Shown here: piece after piece, positions 30,616 to 37,411 of the stretch | Layout of the letters: the number at the start of each line of letters is the position of its first letter | Position numbering within the stretch: the first letter of the stretch is position 1 | Source of the DNA: Actinomadura rubrisoli | GTDB lineage: Bacteria; Actinomycetota; Actinomycetes; Streptosporangiales; Streptosporangiaceae | Direction: 5' to 3' | DNA: 37,411 nucleotides | Assembly: GCF_004349215.1 (NCBI RefSeq) | Contig: NZ_SMKU01000053.1 | Coordinates: 1-37,411, forward strand | Made by a program: the position numbers and the translations under genes | Notes under the pieces: generated by a model | What the model saw: only the letters and a program-made list of their open reading frames with translations | Database searches by the model: none | What the model was told of the DNA's origin: nothing

Positions 30616-33475
30616 GTTCGCTCCCTTCGGCGAAGTACCGTTCCACCACCGTCCGGGCGGCCGTCCCGCGGTCGTGCTCGCCGAACCGCAGGGCGAACGC
30701 GCGGCGCCGGGCGGCGTGGGCGGCGCCCGAGGCGTCCAGGCTCGCGAGCGCGGCGACGAGCTCGTCCTCGGTCCGGGTGATCGGCCCGGGCGCGTGCCGC
30801 TCCAGGTCGAAGTAGCCGGTGCCGAGGTCCGCCTCGTCCGGCAGGTGCAGGACGATCGGCCGGTCGAGCAGCGCGTAGTCGAACATGATCGAGGAGTGGT
30901 CGGTGACCAGCGCGTCCGCGAGCAGCAGCAGCGGGGTCACGTCGGCTACGGCGCCGGCGTCGCGCATCACGGCGCGCGCGGACGGCGGCAGCCTCGTCCC
31001 GCACAGGTAGTGGGGCCGGACGAGCAGGACCAGCTCCTCCCCCAGCTCCCGGGCGAACACGCCGGGGTCGATCGGCGGGTCCAGCCGGCGGACGGGCCGC
31101 CCGCCGGGCCCGGTCCGGAACGTCGGCGCGTACAGGACGGCGCGCCGCCCGTCCTCCAGCCCGAGCGAGCGGCGGATCTCGGCGACCTCGGCGGCCAGCT
31201 CCGGATCCCCGGCCACGCCGGTGACCAGCGGGTCATTGCGGGGGTAGCCGGCCGCGAGCAGCTCGGCGCGGACGCCGAGCCCCCTCGCCAGCGTCGTGAC
31301 GTCGTGCTCGGAGCGCACCAGGAAGCAGTCGTAGCGCTCCACCATGCGGCGCTGCCGGGCCCGCTCGGACGCCGGCCCGCCCTTGAGCCGGGGCTGGTCG
31401 TCCCCCATGCGCTTGTAGGCGGACCCGTGCCAGGTCTGGATATAGGTGGTCTCGGGCCGCTTGCGGAGACCGTCCGGATAGCCCTGGTTGTCCACCCAGA
31501 ACTGGGCCCGCGCCAGCGCCAGGTAGTAGGCCCAGGACCCGCGCCGCACCAGGGCCGCGTCGGACGGGAACCCCTTCGTCGACGACGCGTACGACCAGAC
31601 GGCCCGCACGGGCCTGCCGGACCGGCGCAGCTCCCGGTAGATGTACTTGGGGTTGTCGGCGTACCGCGTCCCCAGATGGCTCTCGAAGACCACCTGCCCG
31701 GGGCGGACGGGCAGCCGGCTCAGCACCCGGTTGAACAGGGCGGTCTTGGTCTTCCGGGAGGTCAGGACGCGGCGCGCGGACCGGTCGAGCCCCCTGGCCC
31801 GCCCCCAGGCCCGCCGTCCCGCCCGCGTGGCGGCGGCGCGCAGCACGACGGCCCTGGCCAGCCGGGCCCACGGGTTCCGCGCGTCGAGGGTGAACGCCAG
31901 GTGCCCGCCGCCGGTGACGTAGGAGCGGAGCCGGTCGGCGGCGAGCCGCGTCAGCCGGGGCCTTACCGGCAGCGCGACCCCGCCCAGCGAGGGCGACCCG
32001 GCGCCGTCGCCCGGGCAGGTGATCATCTCCTCGCCGTCCACGCTCACGCGGAGCCGCACGTCCCAGACCGGGTCGACGAACCCGACCGGCCGGACGCGGC
32101 GCCTGGGGTCGAAATCGGCCCGCCACTCCAGGCGGGCGCCCTGGTGGCTGACCCTCGCCCCGGCGCGCTGCTTCCTGCGCGGGCGGCGGCGGTCGACGAA
32201 CTCCAGCGTCCCCTTCAGCTCGGCGTCCGGGGGCACCCGGTCCAGCGGGTTCAGCACGTATCCGGCCAGGTGGGCGCGCTCGCCGCGCATCTCCAGCCGC
32301 GTCACGGTGTTGGCCGGACGCAGCTCCTTGAGGGGCCGCTGGTGGAACCCGAAGTCGGTCACGTCCAGGACGCGCCGTCCCGCGGCCGCCGGGGACGGAT
32401 CGCCGCCCCACAGGACGCGGCCGTCGCGCTCGACCAGCGGGGCGCGCAGCTCGGGATGCCTGCCGCGGCCGTACTCGGCGGCGGCCAGCGCGCCCGCGTG
32501 ATCGCCCTCGCGGATCAGGTACGCGGCGATCGCCGGCATGGGGTTGGCCGCCTCGAACACGCGCGGGTCCAGCTCGGCCAGGTAGCCGGCGGCCAGGTCC
32601 AGGAACCGCGCCCGGTAGGCGGGGTCGCGGCCGCGCAGGTCGCGCAGGTAGAGCAGCAGGTCGTGGTTGACGAACTTGGCGTCCTTGGCCTTCTTCAGCT
32701 CGTGGGCGCCGCGCAGCGCGAACAGCGCGTCGATGCGCCGGTGGATCTCCAGCCGGTCGGCGAAGTTGGCCGGCTCGGCGCGCCGGTTGGAGATCGACGG
32801 CGCGGACGTCCGCTCCTTGACCAGCCAGTGGTAGACGCGGTGCGGGATCAGCGCGGTCCGCTCGGCCGCCAGGTACGCCTCGGCGGTGAACAGCAGGTCC
32901 TCGTAGTGCAGCCGCTCGACGAAGCGCAGCCCGTTGTCCTCCAGGAAGCCCCGCCGGTACGCCTTGTTCGTGGACAGGGTGTCGTAGAGCAGGTCGGGAT
33001 TCTCGCCCAGCGACCCGTACACGGCCCTGCGCCTGTAGAGCCACGGATACCAGGGGCGCACCCGCCGCTTGGAGCCCGGGGGCTCGTCCAGGAAGATCCT
33101 CTCGCAGAGCCCGGAGACCAGGTCGGCGCCCGTCTCCTCGGCGGCGGCCACGTGGTTGAGGCAGGCGTGCCGGTCCAGCAGGTCGTCGCTGTCGAGGAAC
33201 ATCACGTACCGGCCGTCCGACCGCTCGATCCCGGCGTTGCGCGGACGGCCGCAGCCCCCGGAGTTGGACGGCAGGTGCACGGCCCGGACCCGTCCCGGAT
33301 GGGCCGCGGCGAGCCGGTCGGCCACCCTCCCGGTGCCGTCGGTGCTGGCGTCGTCGACGATGACCGTCTCGACGCCGCCCATCGACTGCGCCAGCGCCGA
33401 GGCGACCGCGCGGGGCAGCCGTCCCGCGTCGTTGAAGGCGATCACCACCACGCTGACGTCCGGGCGTCCCTCCAA
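30599..33475 (-). CDS. GT2 glycosyltransferase / CDP-glycerol glycerophosphotransferase fusion (TagF-like)
   Basis: This is a two-enzyme protein of about 958 residues. Residues 1-330 are a GT-A family 2 transferase: VSVVVIAFNDAGRLPRAVASAL, VDDASTDGTG, RNAGIERSDGRYVMFLDSDDLL. Roughly 330-560 is an uncharacterised middle with beta-rich stretches. The C-terminal 400 residues match CDP-glycerol:poly(glycerophosphate) glycerophosphotransferase: VFESHLGTRYADNPKYIYREL, WHGSAYKRMGDDQP, LAAGYPRNDPLV, VLYAPTFR and VTDHSSIMFDYALLDRP. It probably polymerises a teichoic-acid-like wall polymer at the membrane. Start: TTG 33475 with GGGGAGG four bases upstream, just before the first beta strand; an upstream TTG at 33562 is the alternative. 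It precedes the GT4 gene with a 17-bp overlap. Confidence 0.87.
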   Translation of the reverse strand: MEGRPDVSVVVIAFNDAGRLPRAVASALAQSMGGVETVIVDDASTDGTGRVADRLAAAHPGRVRAVHLPSNSGGCGRPRNAGIERSDGRYVMFLDSDDLLDRHACLNHVAAAEETGADLVSGLCERIFLDEPPGSKRRVRPWYPWLYRRRAVYGSLGENPDLLYDTLSTNKAYRRGFLEDNGLRFVERLHYEDLLFTAEAYLAAERTALIPHRVYHWLVKERTSAPSISNRRAEPANFADRLEIHRRIDALFALRGAHELKKAKDAKFVNHDLLLYLRDLRGRDPAYRARFLDLAAGYLAELDPRVFEAANPMPAIAAYLIREGDHAGALAAAEYGRGRHPELRAPLVERDGRVLWGGDPSPAAAGRRVLDVTDFGFHQRPLKELRPANTVTRLEMRGERAHLAGYVLNPLDRVPPDAELKGTLEFVDRRRPRRKQRAGARVSHQGARLEWRADFDPRRRVRPVGFVDPVWDVRLRVSVDGEEMITCPGDGAGSPSLGGVALPVRPRLTRLAADRLRSYVTGGGHLAFTLDARNPWARLARAVVLRAAATRAGRRAWGRARGLDRSARRVLTSRKTKTALFNRVLSRLPVRPGQVVFESHLGTRYADNPKYIYRELRRSGRPVRAVWSYASSTKGFPSDAALVRRGSWAYYLALARAQFWVDNQGYPDGLRKRPETTYIQTWHGSAYKRMGDDQPRLKGGPASERARQRRMVERYDCFLVRSEHDVTTLARGLGVRAELLAAGYPRNDPLVTGVAGDPELAAEVAEIRRSLGLEDGRRAVLYAPTFRTGPGGRPVRRLDPPIDPGVFARELGEELVLLVRPHYLCGTRLPPSARAVMRDAGAVADVTPLLLLADALVTDHSSIMFDYALLDRPIVLHLPDEADLGTGYFDLERHAPGPITRTEDELVAALASLDASGAAHAARRRAFALRFGEHDRGTAARTVVERYFAEGSERGSTA

Positions 33476-33673
33476 TGGGCCTCCCCTCGGCGTCTTCGGC
33501 GTGCCAGTGATTCCTTTCCCGGAACGCCGCGACGAGGTCCAAGCCCGATCAAAGGCTGTCAATGATTCGCATTACCCGACATTGGCGAACCACCAGGAGA
33601 GGCGGGTCACATCACGCGCAAGCCCCAGGAACGGCCAGACGGCCCAGGAGGAGCGGAGGCCCCGGAGACGCCC

Positions 33674-33705
33674 GAAGGCGCCCGGCCGGGGGGCCGGGCG
33701 CCTTC
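33674..33705 (-). terminator. Strong hairpin after the CHAP hydrolase gene
   Basis: The 14-base arm GAAGGCGCCCGGCC pairs perfectly with GGCCGGGCGCCTTC across a GGGG loop. It is 28 nt beyond the stop of the minus-strand CHAP gene and has no T-tract, as is common for actinobacterial terminators. The rest of 33476-33732 shows nothing else recognisable. Confidence 0.75.
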
Positions 33706-33732
33706 ATGATGCCGTCCGCACGGGGGCGGGGA

Positions 33733-34485
33733 TCAGCTCTTGTAGTCGGGGTAGCCGTAGCCGACGACCTGCGACTCCTTGCGGATCTTCCGCTTGACCG
33801 CGTTGCCGGTGTTGCCCTCGACGGTGCTGATCGTGCCGTTGCCGTTGTCCTTGACGACGAGGCCGACGTGCTCGATGCCCTCGATGCCGCCGCTGCGACC
33901 GTTCTTCCAGTCGAAGAACACCACGGCGCCGGGCTTCGGGGTCGTGCCCCAGCGGCCCTCGCCCTTGAACCACTTGGCGTGCTGGACGGTGTAGGCGTCC
34001 CAGCCCATGTCCTTGGCGCCGGTCTGGGCACCGACCCAGGAGACGAACATGTTGCACCAGCTCGCGCCGTTGTACTCGGCGACGTTGCCGCCGTCGCGCT
34101 TGGCGGTCTGAGCCGCGTGGGGGGTGGAGATGTACCACTTGTGGAACTTGGTCTCGCCGCCCTTGCCCTCGCGGATGCCGACCTGCGACTCGGCGACCTT
34201 GATCACCTCGCTGGCCTTGACGCGGTGGGGGGCCACCTTGAAGCCCTCGCGGCGGGCCTCGGTCGTGGACACCGTCCTGACGTGCGACGACTCGCTGGAG
34301 CCGACGCCCTGGTCCGCGACGGCCGCGGCCTGCGCCCGGGTCTCCGCGGTGGCGCGGTCACCGGCGAGGGGGTTGAAGACGGACAGCCCGACGGCGCCGA
34401 TCAGCACCGCGCCGACGGCGACGCCGACGGCCCTGTCCTCGGGGGTAAGGCTGCTGATGGAAAGTCGATCGAAACGACCGGTCAT
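33733..34485 (-). CDS. CHAP-domain cell-wall hydrolase, membrane-anchored or secreted
   Basis: This 250-residue protein has a cytoplasmic start, one hydrophobic helix at about 19-38 (AVGVAVGAVLIGAVGLSVF) acting as signal or anchor, an Ala/Ser-rich linker, and a CHAP amidase/endopeptidase domain from about 95. The catalytic cysteine is in NGASWCNMFVSWVG, the histidine in GIEHVGLVV and the third polar residue in STVEGNTGN. Such enzymes cut peptidoglycan peptides. The ATG at 34485 is preceded by AAGGAGA. The gene sits behind a c-di-AMP riboswitch, the usual control for actinobacterial wall hydrolases and Rpf proteins, so its level should follow c-di-AMP. Confidence 0.9.
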   Translation of the reverse strand: MTGRFDRLSISSLTPEDRAVGVAVGAVLIGAVGLSVFNPLAGDRATAETRAQAAAVADQGVGSSESSHVRTVSTTEARREGFKVAPHRVKASEVIKVAESQVGIREGKGGETKFHKWYISTPHAAQTAKRDGGNVAEYNGASWCNMFVSWVGAQTGAKDMGWDAYTVQHAKWFKGEGRWGTTPKPGAVVFFDWKNGRSGGIEGIEHVGLVVKDNGNGTISTVEGNTGNAVKRKIRKESQVVGYGYPDYKS

Positions 34486-34510
34486 GCAGGGAATCTCCTT
34501 GTTCTCCCAT

Positions 34511-34646
34511 GACGCCTACCGGGTTAGCTGACGGATTCGGGCCTGGAAGTAGCCCTACGGCACGTCTCGGGACGCGCCGATTCACCCCTGGAACCTGGGT
34601 CCCCGGCTCCGTCCGGTCACGCGGACCGGAACGGACTCGGCCTCGC
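34511..34646 (-). ncRNA. Cyclic di-AMP riboswitch (ydaO-yuaA type)
   Basis: On the minus strand, 25 nt before the CHAP gene, the leader contains the blocks I associate with the ydaO-yuaA motif in order: GGCCGAGTCCG, GCCGGGGACCCAGG, CCAGGGGTGAATCGG, TAGGGCTACTTCC and GGCCCGAATCCGTCAGCTAACC, closing with GTAGGCG that can pair back to the 5' end. Actinobacterial examples lie before rpf and other wall-hydrolase genes. Ligand binding normally lowers expression. The limits are set by the closing stem and are approximate. Confidence 0.9.
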
Positions 34647-35159
34647 ACCGCGGGTGGCGGTGCCGGATATGCGGATATTTCTCAGCGTGATCTTGATGAG
34701 GGGGCGCGCCTCGTCCTGGCGCGCGTCGCGTGCGGCTACCGCTCCGCGACCTGCGGCCGTGGCTGGCACGGCCGGCACAACGCATGGAACGCGCTGCGGG
34801 ATTCGGGTAGAAGGTACCAACCTTCCCAAGAAAAGCAAAACAGGCACAAAGCACTCTCTTGCCTGCTCAAGGCCCTTCCAAGACTGTCCCAACGCCCGTA
34901 CCCGGTCGGGTCTTCCCGATCTTTAAGCCCGCCGGGCGCGACCGGCACGGTAACTGGGCCCAAACCCCTATGACGTGGGCATCGGACGCTCCGGCGCACC
35001 GGGCACGTTTTACCTTTGCCCGGACGCATCGGCCGGGTAAAGACCGCCCCACGGCCCTCCCGTCCCCCGGCCCAGATCGCGTCGCGGACCACCCTGAGAG
35101 GCCCAAATACGAAGCGCAGGTCACACGGGGTCACCACATCTGGATCGATGTGACCTGGG
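34647..35159. other. Non-coding interval between the c-di-AMP leader and the phosphatase gene
   Basis: No credible gene was found in this stretch of about 510 bp. It is less GC-rich than its surroundings (especially 34815-34935) and must hold the promoter of the riboswitch transcript, though no clear -35/-10 pair stands out. It contains the small inverted repeat GAAGGT-ACCA-ACCTTC at 34810-34825 and, at its right end, a cluster of GGTCAC/GTGACC hexamers. All short frames here have poor codon use and were left out. Confidence 0.6.
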
Positions 35160-35163
35160 TCAC
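35119..35163. promoter_or_regulatory. Cluster of four GGTCAC/GTGACC half-sites
   Basis: GGTCAC occurs at 35119-35124, 35129-35134 and 35158-35163, and its inverse GTGACC at 35150-35155. The last two make the palindrome GTGACC-TG-GGTCAC, which overlaps the phosphatase stop codon. The second and third can form a hairpin. This could be a terminator for the phosphatase gene or a protein-binding array; the sequence does not decide. Confidence 0.4.
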
Positions 35164-37121
35164 TCCACGCGCAGGGCGAACATGGTGGTGTCGTCAGCCG
35201 CCCGGTCGTGCTCCATCCGCGCCAGCACCTCGTCCAGCACCAGCTCAGGCCCGGTGGAGGAGTCCCGCAGGATGCCCGTGAGCCGCGCGATCCGCTCGTC
35301 CAGGTCGACGTCCCTGCGCTCCACCAGGCCGTCGGTGTAGAGGAAGATCAGGTCGCCGGGCCGGAGCCTGGTGCTGACCGTCCCGTACTCCCAGCCCGGC
35401 AGGGCGCCGAGCATCGGGTCCGGGACGACCTCCAACTGCGCCGCCTGCCCGCCCCGCACCAGGATCGGCGGCGGGTGCCCCGCGCAGGTCCACTCCAGCA
35501 CCCGGCGGCGCGGGTCGAACTGCGCGACGACGGCGGTGCCCGTCGCGGGCGGGTCCATGTGCCCCAGCAGCTCGTTCAGCCAGCCCACCAGCCGCCCGGA
35601 CGGCTGCTCGGTGCACGCGAGCCCGAGCAGCCCGTTGCGGGTGCGGGCCATCGCCGCCGCGGCCGGCAGCCCGTGCCCCGCCGCGTCCCCGATCGCGAAC
35701 AGCGCCCGCCCGTTCCGCATCGCCCGCGTCGCGAACCAGTCCCCGCCGATGCGGGCGGTGCTCTCGGCCGCCAGGCTGCGGATCGCGGTGCCCAGCCCCG
35801 GCAGCGGCTCCAACTCGTCCTCGTCCGGCAGGATCGCGCGGCGCAGCGTCACCGCCACCCGCCGCTCCTGCGCCGTCTGCGCCTGCTGGTCCAGCATCTG
35901 GCGGCGGGTCTCGGCCAGCGCCCGCTCGACGCCCCGGCGGCGCGTGATGTCCTGCGACACGATGTTGATCGAGACGGGCAGCCCGGCCGTGTCCAGGACC
36001 GGCTCGGCGAACACCCACAGGTGCCGCTGCGCCCCGTCCTCGCCCACGACGCGGTGCTCGGCCTCCACGGGCTCGCGGCGGGAGAACAGCGTCTGCACGG
36101 CGTCCTCGACCAGCGGCAGGTCGTCGTCCGCCACGACCTTGGGCAGGTCGTGCGGCATCGGCGGCACCTCGTCGGCGCTCAGCCCGTAGTTGGCGAGCAT
36201 CTGCGGGGTCCAGTCCGCCTCCCCGGTGGCGAGGTCCCACTCGCCGAACCCCAGCAGCGCGAGCCGCTCGACCCGCTCCAGCCGCCGCGCCTGCCGGTCC
36301 TCGTCGCGGTGGTAGCGCCAGGTCACGCAGATGCCGGTGGGCACCGCCACGCACCGCACGCTCATCCGGGACGAGCGGGACAGGCCGGACTGGGCGGTGC
36401 TGTAGTTGATCGACGCGCACTCCATCCCGGACCCGGTCTCCAGCACCTCCACATAGGAGTCGAAAAGCCCGCTGAGCACCGCTCCCGGGTCGGTCCGCAG
36501 CAGCCGGAGCCCGGTCAGCTCGCCCGCGCCCCGCCCGAACAGGTCCCGCGCGACGGCGTTGAGCCGCGCGTACAGGAAATCGGCGACCCGCCCGTCCGGG
36601 CCCCGGACTGGGACCAGGTGCGCCGCCCCGTCCAGCGTCCCGTCCAGGACGGCCCCGGCCGCCGGGTCCTCCGGCAGCCCCGCGATGATCTCGGCGTCCC
36701 CGGCGGTGTCCTCGGCCGTCACCCGGCGCAGGACGTCCTCGGCCTCCGACATCACCGCCTGCCGGTCCTCGGCGCCCTCGGCCCGCGGCGGCCGCCGCTC
36801 GGCCACGACCGCGCCCGTCCCCTCCGCGCCCCCCTCCTGCTCGCGGGCGCCGACCACCAGGGCCGCCGCCTCCGCCAGCTCCATGTCCAGGTCGCGCGCG
36901 AGCCAGATCAGGTGCTGCAGGGCCTCCCCGGGCGGGACGCCGAGCCGCCTGGCCAGCACGACCCGCGCCTCGGACAGGATCGCGCGGTCGTGCGCGGCCC
37001 CCCGCAGGTCCTCCAGATCCGGCGCGGCCGCGTGCACGCCCGGCGGCGCGGGCGTTCCCGCCGCCGGAGCCCCCCACGTGCCCTCAGCTTCCGCCACACG
37101 GTCCCCCATTCGGCGATGCAC
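35160..37121 (-). CDS. ANTAR-PAS-PAS-SpoIIE/PP2C phosphatase (RsbU-like)
   Basis: This 653-residue signalling protein has residues about 40-92 resembling an ANTAR RNA-binding domain (DRAILSEARVVLARRLGVPPGEALQHLIWLARD). Around 165-270 a first PAS-like region follows (VRGPDGRVADFLYARLNAVARDLFGR), and around 285-395 a second PAS (LLGFGEWDLATGEADWTPQM to NIVSQDITRRR). A coiled linker leads to the C-terminal PP2C-like phosphatase with metal sites GGDWFATRAM, GDAAGHGLPAA, YTDGLVERR and ADDTTMFAL. SpoIIE/RsbU phosphatases act on anti-anti-sigma factors in the cytoplasm, so it probably tunes a sigma-B-like stress response; ANTAR suggests an RNA link. Start is GTG 37121 or ATG 37109; neither has a good Shine-Dalgarno. 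Divergent from the gene at 37373. Confidence 0.88.
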   Translation of the reverse strand: MHRRMGDRVAEAEGTWGAPAAGTPAPPGVHAAAPDLEDLRGAAHDRAILSEARVVLARRLGVPPGEALQHLIWLARDLDMELAEAAALVVGAREQEGGAEGTGAVVAERRPPRAEGAEDRQAVMSEAEDVLRRVTAEDTAGDAEIIAGLPEDPAAGAVLDGTLDGAAHLVPVRGPDGRVADFLYARLNAVARDLFGRGAGELTGLRLLRTDPGAVLSGLFDSYVEVLETGSGMECASINYSTAQSGLSRSSRMSVRCVAVPTGICVTWRYHRDEDRQARRLERVERLALLGFGEWDLATGEADWTPQMLANYGLSADEVPPMPHDLPKVVADDDLPLVEDAVQTLFSRREPVEAEHRVVGEDGAQRHLWVFAEPVLDTAGLPVSINIVSQDITRRRGVERALAETRRQMLDQQAQTAQERRVAVTLRRAILPDEDELEPLPGLGTAIRSLAAESTARIGGDWFATRAMRNGRALFAIGDAAGHGLPAAAAMARTRNGLLGLACTEQPSGRLVGWLNELLGHMDPPATGTAVVAQFDPRRRVLEWTCAGHPPPILVRGGQAAQLEVVPDPMLGALPGWEYGTVSTRLRPGDLIFLYTDGLVERRDVDLDERIARLTGILRDSSTGPELVLDEVLARMEHDRAADDTTMFALRVE

Positions 37122-37334
37122 GGCCCCGAGAGAGAAAAGCTACATACGCCGACGAAGGGCTATTCGTCCTCATCTCGTAAGCAGCCCGGATCTTTAACCG
37201 GGTTTTCCGTTCAGCCCGAAAACACCCAGTTCCAGTGACCTTTCCCCGGAACATCCCCGCCACACCGCGTGACGCCCGTCACACGTCCAGGCCACTTCCC
37301 CGGATTGGATCGCGACACGCCCCCTCCCCCTCCC

Positions 37335-37340
37335 TAGCGT
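37335..37340 (+). promoter_or_regulatory. Candidate -10 box before the gene at 37373
   Basis: TAGCGT at 37335-37340 with GCGACA at 37312-37317 (17-bp spacer) resembles the TTGACA/TAGNNT promoters of actinobacteria, although the -35 match is only partial. A short hairpin followed by TTTT lies further upstream (CCCGG-N8-CCGGG-TTTT, 37185-37206) in the same divergent interval, purpose unknown. Confidence 0.35.
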
Positions 37341-37372
37341 GCGATGGGCAGACCCCTACCGCAGGAGCCGTC

Positions 37373-37411
37373 ATGCACGAAGACCTCGCCCGCCTGCCCG
37401 GGCTGCTGTCG
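37373..37411 (+). CDS. Start of a gene running out of the window
   Basis: ATG at 37373 is preceded by GCAGGAG at a normal distance and opens the frame MHEDLARLPGLLS, 13 codons to the window edge. It is divergent from the phosphatase gene, 251 bp away. Too short to identify. Confidence 0.6.
   Translation, partial: MHEDLARLPGLLS

Noticed and set aside
35006..35040. TTTGCCCGG...CCGGGTAAA as an operator or terminator
   Set aside because: The arms have one mismatch and a nine-base gap, no gene end is close, and such GC-rich near-palindromes are frequent here by chance.

Overview
The window is 37.4 kb of very GC-rich DNA (over 70% by eye, with GC3-biased codons and frequent GTG starts). It looks like the chromosome of a filamentous actinobacterium. 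A KstR2-type steroid regulon, glycerol-phosphate polymer genes, a c-di-AMP riboswitch before a CHAP hydrolase, and an ANTAR/PAS/PP2C phosphatase would fit an Actinomadura-like member of the Streptosporangiales. That taxonomic placement is inference. No rRNA, tRNA, CRISPR array, transposase or integrase was seen.

Layout. 1-1903: the end of an ABC ATPase and its large permease, an antibiotic-exporter type pair. 1900-6874: prolyl aminopeptidase and the DEAH helicase HrpA on the minus strand. 7126-8556: a Ser/Thr kinase carrying an extracellular lytic-transglycosylase-like domain. 8541-10801: a two-gene membrane redox module, made of a ferric-reductase-like cytochrome and a NuoF-like flavoprotein with a ferredoxin tail. 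11006-12863: an NmrA-like oxidoreductase divergent from an AraC regulator, with an inverted repeat between them.

12860-18020 and 25405-29220 are two halves of one catabolic system for the last two steroid rings (the HIP pathway). The first half has two SDR genes divergent from echA20-ipdA-ipdB-ipdC. The second is a minus-strand operon fadE30-ipdF-kstR2-fadA6. A near-identical 17-bp motif, ACCAAACA(T/G)TTGTTAGA, lies at the head of both halves and fits the known KstR2 operator pattern, so KstR2 encoded here probably controls both. Between the halves sits about 7.3 kb of unrelated DNA: a small membrane protein, a FecCD-type uptake ABC transporter, a truncated and frameshifted glpD, a frameshifted and internally deleted CoA-transferase gene, and a VapBC-like toxin-antitoxin pair. 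It reads as a plastic insertion or decay zone inside the regulon.

29245-33475: two overlapping glycosyltransferase genes, one a GT2 plus CDP-glycerol glycerophosphotransferase fusion, probably for a teichoic-acid-like wall polymer. 33733-34646: a CHAP wall hydrolase behind a recognisable c-di-AMP (ydaO-type) riboswitch. 35160-37121: an ANTAR-PAS-PAS-SpoIIE phosphatase. The window ends in the first codons of a plus-strand gene at 37373.
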